Source: Pilasporangium apinafurcum (Eukaryota > Oomycota > Peronosporomycetes > Pythiales > Pythiaceae). From it: a stretch of 23,106 bases of DNA. Both the position numbers and the translations under genes were made by a program. The DNA is taken from positions 123,533 to 146,638 of the forward strand of contig BCKE01000071.1 in assembly GCA_001600495.1 (NCBI GenBank), given 5' to 3'. Below the pieces are notes generated by a model. It did no database searches, was not told the DNA's origin, and saw only the letters and a list, made by a program, of their open reading frames with translations. Shown piece after piece: positions 1-9,520 of the stretch. Positions within the stretch are counted from its first letter, which is position 1, and each line of letters opens with the position of its first letter.

Positions 1-405
1 ATGGTACAAGTGGCACATATGTGGTACCTGAAATGTCCTAACAATCGCAAAATCGATGACCATGCGATGAAGAATACAATTTTTGTGGCGTTAGTTCTCC
101 TCTATGAGTGTTGCCGCTTTGATAATAGCAACGGGAATGAGGTTTTCTTAAGCAAAATTGTTTCGATCAGCCGAGCGTTCTCGTCAAGTCCAAATAGCGG
201 CTCTTTTGGATTTTGCCCAACCTACGAATTAGGCTATTTTTGGCCCCGTTGGCTCACGGATCGCTTGTTAATATGCAAATTGAATGTAGTATCAAACTAA
301 AGTATTATGTGAAAGAGCGATCAAACAAAAGACAAGAAATCATAGTCATATGCACCAACAAACTCTTCCTTCAAAAAATGTATTGACAGTGCCTGCTCCT
401 TCTTC
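1..405. other. Left-edge intergenic stretch, no supported gene
   Basis: This is the 3' flank of the first GH17-lectin gene. A 99-codon open frame starts at base 1 on the plus strand, but it has no recognisable domain, no signal peptide and unremarkable composition, and it begins exactly at the window edge. I treat it as chance or as a fragment that cannot be judged. Confidence 0.4.
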
Positions 406-2562
406 CTACGCGCTTTCAATACGGATGAGTTGTGTCGCATCGGCAACATTACAGGCCTTGAGTACCATGACCTTATTGGTCGAGCTCGTGAAGGCCAAAC
501 AGTAGCTGGTGTAAGTCACGTGTTGCACTTGCTGCGTTGCAGCATTGTACGTCCATTTCTGGTTCACTTCGGTGTCAATACACGCATACGTGTGTACGCG
601 ACCACCTTCTTTCGGTTCGTAGCCGTTGAGACACTGATTGTAGTACTTGGAGATGATCTTTTGCGCACTGGCATCGTAGAACCAGTATTGAGGGTCTTTG
701 CTGCTCTGTGCCTGTCCCACCACCGTATCTTGTGAAGTGTTTGGTTCCAAGTATGAATCACTGACGCTGGCACCGTGAATAGTCACACCGACAGAGTTGG
801 TCGAAACTTTGCGCCATACTTGGTTGTTGTTGTTCAAGTGGCAGCCGTACAACTGAATGACCCCGTTGCCGTTGTTCGCCGATAAGTCAGCATCCAAGCA
901 AAAGCCCGAGTGCGTCAAGTGCTTGAACTGGTTGGTACTGGTATCAAAATTCCAGAGCTGATTGGTGTTAGTAGAATCACACGTCCAGACGTGGATATCA
1001 CCGCCATCCCAAGCCTGATAGGCGTCCAAGCAGTAGTTCGAGCCCTTCGATTGCACTAAATGGGTCGATGCATCGTAGAACCACTCGGAGCCTTCAACAC
1101 CTGAAGCACCAAAACCTACAACGACATCATCTCCCGAACGCACGAGCTGCGCGAACTTGGTGGTTGATTCCATAGTGAAGAATCGCACCGAGCCATCCGT
1201 GACAGCGCCCGAAGATGGATCCACAACAACCCATTGTTGATTCTTGTTGTCTGGCGAGCAGCCATATAGCTGCAGTTTGTTGTTTTGTGCAGGATCAGTA
1301 TCCAAACAGAATCCAACGTGGCCGGCATGTGCCAGTTTGCCCGTAGCAGAGTCATAGCTCCATTTCTGGTTGACCTCGCTGTCGATACAGCGGTAGACAT
1401 GCACTTTACCGCCGTCCCAGGCTTCATAGGCATCCAAGCACCGGTCACTGCTCTTAGATCGCACTTGACTCGTCGTGGCATCAAAGAACCAAACCTGCTG
1501 TTCCTGCACAAGCCAGTCGTCACTCGTGGCCGACATGTACACTTCTCCATCATTTTCCGAGAGGTAGAGCGCCGAGCCGGCGTTGCGAATACTTTTGGCC
1601 GAGCGCGTGGGTACTGTGAGTGACTGGAAGTTGCTCTTCATCGTGCGGTCTTCCTTGTAGATTCCGAAATTGGCTTCGATCTCGGTCTCACCTGCAGCAA
1701 CACGCCATTGCGCGTCAAACGCCGTAAACCAGTAATACTTGAAATCATGCGCTTGTGCTACAAGATAAAAGTCATTGAAGTACTTGGCCTGGTTCGCCAG
1801 CGAGGCTACGCCTGCGGCAGAGGCCGATCCAGAAGAGCTCCAACCAGTTTCACTGATGAGAACTTCCTTGTTCTTGGCGGCGGCCTTGACCCGCAAATCC
1901 TTGAGACGATCCAACATACCTGCAGCTCCTTCATTCACATCCGCGGCTTCCCAGAACGAGAACTGGTTTACGGCTACATAGTCGACGGCGTCGACGAGCT
2001 GCGAGTATTGGTTGTATGAGTCGATTGTATCAGCAATTGACACAGGAATATTGGTGATCCCGCGAGTGGTGAGGTAGTTCTTGATGGTTTGCATGTACGA
2101 GACCGCTGTGTCGGCTGTAATATCGCCTCGATAGACCGATTCACTACCAACAATCACGCTCAAGACATTGGAGTCGACCAGCCCGGCGTCGATAAGCTCA
2201 CCCAACTTGGCCTTTTCGGTTTCCAAGTACGCTGCGGAGCTAGTCGTCCAGATTCCGAGCGTGACTTGCAAACCTGCAGTCTTGGCCGCTGGGAGAATCT
2301 GTTTGGCCAAGTCGCAATCAACCAGACTGTAGATGCGCACACGGTCAGTGATGGCTTTGATAGCCTGCATATCACTTAGCACTTCGGCCGTGGTTTTGCA
2401 TTTTGTCGAGTCTGGATCCCAGTCGGGTCCCTTACGCGAGTTGTAGTTGAGACCATAGAGCTTCAGACCGCTATTGAGTGCTCCAGCGGGCGTAGTGGTA
2501 AGACTATAGCCTGTGAGGGCCAACAAAGCGCTGGCGAAGAATGTGGGCTTGAAGATTTGCAT
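406..2562 (-). CDS. Secreted GH17 beta-1,3-glucanase-type protein with three ricin-B-like lectin modules (copy 1)
   Basis: This is an intronless 718-residue protein. Residues 1-29 form a signal peptide (MQIFKPTFFA start, hydrophobic core, Ala-rich end), so it is probably secreted. Residues about 33-315 are a glycoside hydrolase family 17 barrel. E141 in VGSES fits the family acid/base and E238 in SETGW fits the nucleophile. GH17 enzymes cleave beta-1,3-glucans, so the substrate could be the oomycete's own wall or host callose (inference). Residues about 325-450, 458-588 and 596-718 are three ricin-B/CBM13-like beta-trefoils with CLDAYEAWDGG-type and NQxW motifs. In the third module the CLDAYEA motif reads CLNGYEP (N646 for Asp) and the last QxW is lost, so sugar binding there may be weakened. 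It lies in tandem, same strand, downstream of a full-length paralogue at 3358-5514. A perfect oomycete initiator match lies about 130 nt upstream of the ATG. Confidence 0.92.
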   Translation of the reverse strand: MQIFKPTFFASALLALTGYSLTTTPAGALNSGLKLYGLNYNSRKGPDWDPDSTKCKTTAEVLSDMQAIKAITDRVRIYSLVDCDLAKQILPAAKTAGLQVTLGIWTTSSAAYLETEKAKLGELIDAGLVDSNVLSVIVGSESVYRGDITADTAVSYMQTIKNYLTTRGITNIPVSIADTIDSYNQYSQLVDAVDYVAVNQFSFWEAADVNEGAAGMLDRLKDLRVKAAAKNKEVLISETGWSSSGSASAAGVASLANQAKYFNDFYLVAQAHDFKYYWFTAFDAQWRVAAGETEIEANFGIYKEDRTMKSNFQSLTVPTRSAKSIRNAGSALYLSENDGEVYMSATSDDWLVQEQQVWFFDATTSQVRSKSSDRCLDAYEAWDGGKVHVYRCIDSEVNQKWSYDSATGKLAHAGHVGFCLDTDPAQNNKLQLYGCSPDNKNQQWVVVDPSSGAVTDGSVRFFTMESTTKFAQLVRSGDDVVVGFGASGVEGSEWFYDASTHLVQSKGSNYCLDAYQAWDGGDIHVWTCDSTNTNQLWNFDTSTNQFKHLTHSGFCLDADLSANNGNGVIQLYGCHLNNNNQVWRKVSTNSVGVTIHGASVSDSYLEPNTSQDTVVGQAQSSKDPQYWFYDASAQKIISKYYNQCLNGYEPKEGGRVHTYACIDTEVNQKWTYNAATQQVQHVTYTSYCLAFTSSTNKVMVLKACNVADATQLIRIESA

Positions 2563-2692
2563 GCTTTCGTCCTAGGATGCTGCTGTGGTTGGTGGTGTAA
2601 ATACTAGACGATGCTAGTGAAGGTTATTGTCCACAGACGAGAGCTAGTCCAGATAAAAGAATCAGGGACTAATTCACTCGCAGTCTGTTGGC

Positions 2693-2707
2693 AAATTGGA
2701 AAATGAG
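2693..2707 (-). promoter_or_regulatory. Oomycete initiator/FPR core promoter for GH17 copy 1
   Basis: Read on the minus strand, this is CTCATTTTCCAATTT followed by GCC. It matches the oomycete Inr-FPR consensus (CTCATTYYNCAWTTTNYY) at every position. It lies about 130 nt before the ATG, so it probably marks the transcription start. Confidence 0.75.
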
Positions 2708-3357
2708 GGAGAGAGTTAGCGGAAACGATGAGCAAGAGAGGGAAGATCGAAGTGCAAGCACAACGTGACAGCATCAGCAGCATCAGAACCTTGTTCCATC
2801 CATGATTGACACAGTTGGAGGCAAACCAGCTAACAGTGAAAGGGTGATAATTCACTTATTCCAGTATCTAAACGTGAAGATTTGTATGAGATTCCAAAAG
2901 TGGAACGGCTATATGTACTGAATTTAGATACATAGATAGGTTTTGCACGGCTGACTTTGGGGAGTGCACAATACTTGAGCGTTTCTAGCTAGAAAATCCG
3001 CATGAGTAGGTTACCTAATGGCTTGCATCTGACAGCCTCGAAGAGATCATATGAGATACGAAAGCATTCCAGGAGCGAGATCGAAACATACGACAATTAC
3101 AATAAAGCGAGAGTAGTCACATCTCCAATAGAACAATCTGGCGTAGTACATACGTGTAAACCTGCTGCAAGTTGAGAAAGCATTGCACCAACACACGATC
3201 TCAGTTATCACGTCATTTCATTTCATCCTTACGCCATTTCTCTATTCCGCGTGCAATTTTCTTGCACCTACCGTGTAGTGTTTGTTTTTATGGCACACTT
3301 GAATGAATTCTGTAGTTGTATTGTCACTCAGACATTGTCACACAAAAAACTCTCGCT
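2708..3357. other. Intergenic between the tandem GH17 genes
   Basis: About 650 bases lie between the promoter of copy 1 and the stop of copy 2. No coding frame with recognisable content, no repeat and no RNA gene was seen. It must hold upstream regulatory DNA of copy 1 and the 3' end of copy 2. Confidence 0.5.
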
Positions 3358-5514
3358 TTAAAGGGTTTCGGCACGCAAGAGCTGCGTGGCATCGCCATCA
3401 CGACAGCTCTTGAGCTGCGCCACCTTGTTCGTCGAATCGCTTAACGCCAAACAGAATCCTGTGTGCTTGGCATGCTGAATCTGTTGCTTAGTCGCATCAT
3501 AATTCCATTTCTGGTTGCCCTCGTTCTCAATGCACGCGTATGTGTGCACACGTCCACCTTCCTTTGCCTCATAGGCATCCAGGCATTGGCCGTTGGATTT
3601 GGAGATGAACCGCTTGCTACTCGAGTCCCAGAACCAGTTCTGCAGATTGTTCCCGCTTTTCTTTTTGCCCACGACTGTGTCTTGTGCCGAGTTCGGCTCC
3701 AAGTACGAATCGGCGACGCTCGCACCACGGATCACGACACCAACGGCACTGCTTGAGACCTTACGCCACACTTGGTTGCTGTTGTTACTGGTCAGGCACC
3801 ACCAGAGCTGGATCTTGCCCGCGCCGTTGTTAGCCGCCAAATCAGCGTCCAAACAAAATCCATTGTGCGTGGCATGACGGAGTTGGTTGGTGGTCGTGTC
3901 GAAGTTCCATTTCTGGTTGCCATTGCCCGCATCACAAGTCCAGACGTGGACATGGCCACCGTCTTTCGCCTCATAGGCATCCAGGCAGTAGTTGGTACCC
4001 TTCGATCGCACCAAGTCTGTCTGTGCATCATACAACCATTGGGAGTTGTCAACGTTCTGGGCGCCAAACCCCAAGCCCACTTCTTCACCCTGACGCACTA
4101 ATTGAGCAAACGGTTTGGATGATTCTGACGTGAAGAATCGCACTGAACCATCCGTGACTGTGTCGTCTGAAGATGACGGATCCGCAACAACCCATTGCTG
4201 GTTGGCATTGTTCGGTGAACAGCCATAGATCTGCAGCTTATTATTCTGCGCTGGATCCGTGTCCAGACAGAATCCACTGTGCTTGGCATGCATCAGTCTG
4301 CCAGTAGCGGAATCGTAGTTCCACTTCTGATTGCCTTCTCCATCCAAACACTTGTAAACATGGACTCTGCCACCGTCCCAGGCCTCATAGGCATCCAAGC
4401 ACCGGTCGCTGCTCTTGGAACGAACCTGACTGGTTGTGCTGTCGAAGAACCACGTTTGCTGCTCCTGCACGAGCCAGTCATTGCTTTTGCTCGACATGTA
4501 CACATCGCCAGCGTTTTCCGAGAGGAAAAGCTTCGATCCTACATTTCGAACGATCACTGGCGTCCGCTTCGGCACATTGAGCTGTTGGAAGTTGGTTTTC
4601 AATCCCCGATCTTCTCTATAGACACCAAAATTGGCTTCAATAACATGGTCACCGTTCTGCACACGCCACTGCGAGTCAAAAGCCACAAACCAGTAGTATT
4701 TCAGGTTGTGCGTCTGTGCCATGAGGTAGAAATCCTTAAAGAACTTGGCCTGGTTTTCCATGGACGCTACACCCGCGGCCTTGTCCTGGCCCGCTGAGCT
4801 CCATCCAGTTTCACTGATGAGAATGTCTTTTCCCTTAGCAGCTGCGGTTTTCCGCAGATTCTTGAGTCGATCGAGCATCAATGCCACACCTTCGTTCACA
4901 TCTGCAGCTTCCCAGAAGGAGAACTGGTTAATGGAGATGACGTCAACTGCATCAATCAGCTGAGGGTTGTTGTAGTACGAGTCGATGACATCAGCGATTG
5001 TCACGGGAATGTTGATGTTGCGACTACGGATATAGTCGCGGATTTCCTTCATGTACGAAATCGCCGTATTTGCCGTGATATCCTTGCGGTAAATGGCTTC
5101 ACTACCGACGTGAAGCCCAATGACATTAGAATCAACCAATCCAGCGTTGATGAGCTCCACCAGTTTGCTTTTCTCGGTTTGCAGGTATGATGCCTGGTTG
5201 GTCGTCCAGATACCCAAAGAAACCTGCAAACCAGCTTGTTTGGCGAGAGGGAGCACCAATTTCGCTTGATCACAATCCACAAGACTGTAGATACGTACAC
5301 GGTCAGTCACTTGCTTGATCGTGTACATATCATTGAGCACTTCATTGTAGTTCTTGCATCGTTGGGCATCAGGTGCCCAGTCTGGTCCTTTACGGCTGTT
5401 GTAATTGATACCATACATACGTACATCGCTGTTGAGTGCATCGACGTTGGAGGAGGTCCATCCAGCAACTAAAAGCAATGCGCTGATGAAGAAACTCGGT
5501 TTAAAGATTTGCAT
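3358..5514 (-). CDS. Secreted GH17 beta-1,3-glucanase-type protein with three ricin-B-like lectin modules (copy 2)
   Basis: This intronless gene encodes a 718-residue protein that aligns end to end with the neighbouring copy at 406-2562, including the MQIFKP start, so the pair is a tandem duplication. Residues 1-26 are a signal peptide. Residues about 30-312 are the GH17 catalytic domain, with E139 in VGSEA (acid/base) and E235 in SETGW (nucleophile) both kept. Three lectin modules follow to the C-terminus. All three keep CLDAYEA-type sugar-site motifs (CLDAYEAWDGG, CLDAYEAKDGG, CLDAYEAKEGG), unlike the third module of copy 1. NQKW and NQxW motifs mark the beta-trefoil subdomains. The likely role is cleavage of beta-1,3-glucan outside the cell, with the lectins anchoring the enzyme to a glycan surface. 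The sugar bound cannot be read from the sequence. An initiator-like element lies about 85 nt upstream. Confidence 0.92.
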   Translation of the reverse strand: MQIFKPSFFISALLLVAGWTSSNVDALNSDVRMYGINYNSRKGPDWAPDAQRCKNYNEVLNDMYTIKQVTDRVRIYSLVDCDQAKLVLPLAKQAGLQVSLGIWTTNQASYLQTEKSKLVELINAGLVDSNVIGLHVGSEAIYRKDITANTAISYMKEIRDYIRSRNINIPVTIADVIDSYYNNPQLIDAVDVISINQFSFWEAADVNEGVALMLDRLKNLRKTAAAKGKDILISETGWSSAGQDKAAGVASMENQAKFFKDFYLMAQTHNLKYYWFVAFDSQWRVQNGDHVIEANFGVYREDRGLKTNFQQLNVPKRTPVIVRNVGSKLFLSENAGDVYMSSKSNDWLVQEQQTWFFDSTTSQVRSKSSDRCLDAYEAWDGGRVHVYKCLDGEGNQKWNYDSATGRLMHAKHSGFCLDTDPAQNNKLQIYGCSPNNANQQWVVADPSSSDDTVTDGSVRFFTSESSKPFAQLVRQGEEVGLGFGAQNVDNSQWLYDAQTDLVRSKGTNYCLDAYEAKDGGHVHVWTCDAGNGNQKWNFDTTTNQLRHATHNGFCLDADLAANNGAGKIQLWWCLTSNNSNQVWRKVSSSAVGVVIRGASVADSYLEPNSAQDTVVGKKKSGNNLQNWFWDSSSKRFISKSNGQCLDAYEAKEGGRVHTYACIENEGNQKWNYDATKQQIQHAKHTGFCLALSDSTNKVAQLKSCRDGDATQLLRAETL

Positions 5515-5596
5515 ATTGCTTGTGAAGATACTAGACGGCGTTAGTAAGTTGGTCTAGTTGGTCTGGATTCTCCTCAGCAGGATGGTAAGTACTGGG

Positions 5597-5611
5597 AGAA
5601 TTAGAGAATGA
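5597..5611 (-). promoter_or_regulatory. Oomycete initiator-like element for GH17 copy 2
   Basis: The minus strand reads TCATTCTCTAATTCT, two mismatches from TCATTYYNCAWTTT plus one following base. It lies about 85 nt upstream of the ATG at 5514, a usual distance for oomycete transcription starts. Confidence 0.5.
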
Positions 5612-6829
5612 AATGGAGTGGCTCTACTCACTGCATCCACCTACAATTCTGACGAGGGGTTCCACAGAGAGCCAGATTCAGAACTGAAGTCTTTGTAACG
5701 AACCAAGAAGGAACGTGTTGAAAACGGCCCTTCAAGCAGCAAAAAATCGTGCTGTTCGAAAGCCAACTGCTGATGCTCGCTGTGGTGTTGTGGTCTTGTG
5801 AGGAGCTCGTGGTTTTTTGTACATGTTCGTTAGTAGTTTTTTGGAATTTCTTAATCACACAAACAGACGACCAATGACGACAAAGTGGAATTAAGCACCT
5901 TCCCCTAACCTAAACATTAAAGAGTACTACTGGTATGGATAGTACTCGGTTTACAGAGCACGAGTACGGGGAACGTGATATACCGCGAAGTATCCCGTAA
6001 AACTAAATACAGAAAAAGTAAATGATGGCTGGAAGAGCCGCACGGTAAATAAGGTACACGGTAAATTGTGGTGTCATAACGGTATATTTTTTTTACAGAG
6101 GTTGAAGCTCCCCAAATACGCTTTTTTTTGCAAACACCACCTATAAGCCGAAATATCCCAATCACCATCTGCTGTTTATGATGGCAGATCTGATCTCTTT
6201 GTTTGATAATTTGCATGTCTACGACTATGGATTTGATATCACATGCTTGCTGTTTTGAGAGAAGCAAATCCACGTCGTTGTTGCCGATCTTGGCACAGTC
6301 GCTATATGATCAACATCTTGGTCCATTTAGCCTGCGTTGCTTTGTGTAAGAACCGTAAGCATGACTGCCGAATCCAAAGGACCTAGTTAGTGCCATTAAT
6401 TGACATTTTTGGGGGAGTATTAATGTACCACTCATGCTCACTGGCGTGTGCTTTTAGTCCATATTTCCACTGTTTGTCGCGTATGTATACCTCTGTGTCA
6501 CAGCCATCCATCGGTAAACGTCTAAAAAATCCAGCTGCTCTAGTATACGAACAGCAAACGCAAGGCGATCAAATTGTCCAGTTGCGTACCATAGTGCGGT
6601 TCTCTCTATTTTATCCACTTGCGTACCTCCGCTTGACAGATGAGATTCGACCGTCCATTGCACAGACAATCTGGCGAAACTCTTAGAGAGCAAATCTATC
6701 GACTTGTTCTTGTCGAACTGCTAAAAAATTGCTGGTGATTATGGAGTCAAAACGTTAAATTGGGCAGACAGAAATTGGCCACTCCTCATTAAAAAATACC
6801 CCATGGTGTACTACTAGCTCCTTTCATCT
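5612..6829. other. Intergenic, no supported gene
   Basis: About 1.2 kb lies between the GH17 pair and the HA-repeat gene. Short open frames occur on both strands (for example 5917-6273 minus and 6390-6686 plus), but none shows a domain, signal peptide or coding-like composition. The stretch 6040-6090 has repeated ACGGTAAAT-like words and a run of eight Ts, and could be eroded repeat DNA. Confidence 0.45.
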
Positions 6830-9058
6830 CTATTCTTGTGAGTTACTAGTACGCTCTTTTTCATCGTCTCCTTCTGTCCCATCGTAAGCGGTTGCAAGCA
6901 CACCGAGTTGTTCCAAATCACTGCGATACTTGGCGACTTCTTCTACGTATCGCTCGCCATGACGAATATGGCGCAGTCTCAGCCCGAGATTCAGTCCCCA
7001 TGCTGATTGTGGGAACGGCGCTTCTCGTGGCACAACAAATCCATCGCTCATGTCTTCACAGCTACCATACACTTTGCTGTACGCCTGGAAAGCTGCGAGC
7101 ACCACATCCTTCCAGTACTCTTCCTGATACGGCGAAAGCCCCTTTTGTGACTTGAGACGTCGACGACGCATTTGATTTGCTAGCCGTCCTTCTTTCGTCT
7201 GGAACGGTAGTAGCCCAGCCTGCCGCCGTTGATATCGGTAAAGCCAATCGCCTAATTCAAATTGATGCGCTTCAGGCGGCCAACGTCCCTCCGGATCGTC
7301 CGCTAGGATCACAAAATCCCGTGGGACGTTGTCGTCACCGTAAATTGACTTGTAGATCTCCACATACGGCTGCACAACATCTCGATTTGTTGTCTCTATC
7401 GACTGGTTAACGCGCCAAACAAAACCCATTGCCTCCAGTTTATCGCGATACTCCTCGACCTGCTCAGCGTGTTGTTTTCTGTTGCGGATATTGCGTACAA
7501 CATGACCGAGTTTGATCCCCCACGACCGTTTGGGCCACGTTTTCTCGGAAGGAACAACAAATCCTTGGGGTACATTGCAATCGCCATAAAGCTGAGTATA
7601 CACTTCTAACGCTGGCAGGATTTTGTCGACAAACGCACTTTCGACAGTATTGAACGAGAAGCCCATCGCGTCTAACTCGGGTAGTTCGTCCTGAACATTT
7701 GCAGCAGCTCGTCCACCGCCACGCAACAAAGACACTTGGTTGCCTAAGCGATAGCCCCACATCTCCTCTGGCCACGTAGTGTCATTGGCAGGTACAACAA
7801 ACATCTGTGGCACGTCGCAATGGTCGTGGAGCTTTTTGTAATGCCGCAATGCAGGCAGTAATTTCTTGGACCATTTCCCAAATAACGCATCCCATCGATA
7901 ACACAGTGCTTTCAAATCTTGCTTGGATTCTTGAACTTGCGCGGCGAAAATACCGTGGCTCTCCATGGTCTGAACGATGTAACCAAGTGCAAGACCCCAT
8001 GTGGATTCTGGCCAGCGATCATCACCGTTTGGGACCTGAAAATCCGCTGGAATATCCGCATGGCCGTAGACATCGACAAATACGTGTAAGCTAGGCAGAA
8101 TTGACGTTGTCCACGTTGTTTGTGCTTGATCCGTCGTGAAAAAACCCAATTGCTGCAGCTCCTCTTCTCGGCTCCGCTTCCCATTATCTGTGGTAGATTC
8201 ATGAGGTGATGAGTCTTTATTATCATCATCAGCAGCGTTATCGCTCTCTACTTTCGCGTCTTTTCGCGTTTGTGACACCATATTACCGAGTTTGTACCCC
8301 CACGTACGTTCCGGCCACATCGGGTCTTGATCTGGCACAATAAAGCGCGGCGGGACCTCACAATGCCCATAGATTTCACGGAACCGTTGCAACGCTGGAA
8401 GGAAGAAACTCGTCCATTTCCACTCTGCCTCACTCCACATGAACCCCATGGCATTCAGCATCTGTACTTGTTCAACAGGCAGCGCCTCTTCTTTCTCGCG
8501 TCGCATCAATTGGCAGTGACTGCCTAATTTGAACCCCCACGTGGACTTGGGCCATCGTTCATCACCAACCGGCACTTCAAAGAATTGCCGCACAAACAAA
8601 TGTCCTTCTAGCTCCCGGAATGTGCGTAATGCAGGCAGCAGCTGCATCTTCCACACGTACGTGCGCCAGTCTTCATACGGAAACCCAATGGATTTCAGCA
8701 GCGCGCGCTTGTATTCACCACAGCGGCCACGTGTAAACAGCCGTAATCGTTTGCCTAAATCCATACCAGCAACTTCCTCTGGCCATGGATACAATTTATC
8801 CTTTTCTTCTTCACTTGCATCGGATTTTCTAGACGTATGTGGCACGATAAACTCGTGTGGCACGGAGAAATGACCCTCGCGCTGGTAATAGACCTGCAAT
8901 GCACGCAGGAAAAGCGCGTCTTTCTTCGACTTCGCGGTGACTGCTTCCGTAGAGAAGCGAGAGCATAGCGGTTGCGTATTGGATGAAGAATGCAGCAGGT
9001 GGGAAGACGCAGCAGCGCTCCAAGACACAGTGCGACTGCGTGCCACCCAGCGAATCAT
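6830..9058 (-). CDS. Predicted mitochondrial protein of about eight helicase-associated (HA) repeats
   Basis: This is an intronless 742-residue protein. Residues 1-40 are Arg/Ser/Ala-rich with no acidic residue before E38, and contain a CSRFSTEA segment that looks like a presequence cleavage site, so mitochondrial import is predicted. From about residue 47 to 725 it is built of roughly eight copies of an 80-95 residue unit: a tryptophan-rich helix (LPALxxFxxxYGH), then CxVPxxFxVP, then WPxxxWGxKLGxxV, then a basic helix ending LxxMGFxW. This is the helicase-associated domain pattern (Pfam HA). No Walker A, DEAD box or other helicase motif is present. A low-complexity acidic linker interrupts one repeat near residues 275-300. 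Repeats 1, 7 and 8 are the most diverged. HA domains are thought to bind nucleic acid, so a role with mitochondrial DNA or RNA is plausible but inferred. It is transcribed divergently from the dehydrogenase gene. Confidence 0.85.
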   Translation of the reverse strand: MIRWVARSRTVSWSAAASSHLLHSSSNTQPLCSRFSTEAVTAKSKKDALFLRALQVYYQREGHFSVPHEFIVPHTSRKSDASEEEKDKLYPWPEEVAGMDLGKRLRLFTRGRCGEYKRALLKSIGFPYEDWRTYVWKMQLLPALRTFRELEGHLFVRQFFEVPVGDERWPKSTWGFKLGSHCQLMRREKEEALPVEQVQMLNAMGFMWSEAEWKWTSFFLPALQRFREIYGHCEVPPRFIVPDQDPMWPERTWGYKLGNMVSQTRKDAKVESDNAADDDNKDSSPHESTTDNGKRSREEELQQLGFFTTDQAQTTWTTSILPSLHVFVDVYGHADIPADFQVPNGDDRWPESTWGLALGYIVQTMESHGIFAAQVQESKQDLKALCYRWDALFGKWSKKLLPALRHYKKLHDHCDVPQMFVVPANDTTWPEEMWGYRLGNQVSLLRGGGRAAANVQDELPELDAMGFSFNTVESAFVDKILPALEVYTQLYGDCNVPQGFVVPSEKTWPKRSWGIKLGHVVRNIRNRKQHAEQVEEYRDKLEAMGFVWRVNQSIETTNRDVVQPYVEIYKSIYGDDNVPRDFVILADDPEGRWPPEAHQFELGDWLYRYQRRQAGLLPFQTKEGRLANQMRRRRLKSQKGLSPYQEEYWKDVVLAAFQAYSKVYGSCEDMSDGFVVPREAPFPQSAWGLNLGLRLRHIRHGERYVEEVAKYRSDLEQLGVLATAYDGTEGDDEKERTSNSQE

Positions 9059-9106
9059 GTTGTGCTGATGGCCAATGATGCGCCTTTTGTTTCGGTTGCT
9101 TCATCC

Positions 9107-9225
9107 GAAATCGTACTTAATAGGAAACTACGGTATTTAGTGGTATGCCTTGAAAATCGTACTTAATAGAGAATTATAGTATTTAATACCATGTTTAGAA
9201 ATCGTACTTAATCGAGTATTTGCTT
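9107..9225. repeat. Threefold direct repeat, period 45-46 bp, in the divergent promoter
   Basis: The word AAATCGTACTTAAT occurs at 9108, 9154 and 9199, each preceded by G or GA. Copies 1 and 2 share a longer unit that also includes AATAG and TATTTA parts. The array begins 49 bases upstream of the HA-repeat gene start and lies within the only intergenic space between two divergent genes, so it may contain regulatory sites. Confidence 0.8.
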
Positions 9226-9440
9226 GTCAAAGGGTAATCACATGATCAGATGCGTAGCCGCTTCTACCCCTTTTTAATGACTTTATAGGAACGTGAAACC
9301 GCACCAAGTATTTGAATTGCAAGTGCATAAAATTTGCTAAACCCAAGTAGCTTATATTTATAAAAGCCATTATATTCAGGTAAACCAGGTTTTATTTTGG
9401 CTTGAAGTTGAGAGAGGGAATGGGAGGGAGATATGCAAAT

Positions 9441-9454
9441 TCATTCCGCAATTG
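9441..9454 (+). promoter_or_regulatory. Oomycete initiator for the methylmalonate-semialdehyde dehydrogenase gene
   Basis: TCATTCCGCAATTG matches TCATTYYNCAWTTT with one mismatch at the last base. It lies 80 nt upstream of the ATG at 9521. Confidence 0.65.
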
Positions 9455-9520
9455 GAAAGCTCACGAGCACAATCACCTCCTACCTCTGAGATAACTTATC
9501 CATCCATACGACAGATAAAG

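Noticed and set aside
1-300. 99-codon plus-strand open frame at the window edge
   Set aside because: It has no domain, no signal peptide and no coding-like pattern, and it starts only because the window starts there.
2604-2855. 83-codon minus-strand frame upstream of GH17 copy 1
   Set aside because: It overlaps the perfect initiator element and 5' UTR of the GH17 gene, and its text is Cys/Ser-rich and random-looking.
5917-6273. 118-codon minus-strand frame
   Set aside because: It lies in AT-rich DNA with poly-T and repeated words and has no recognisable content.
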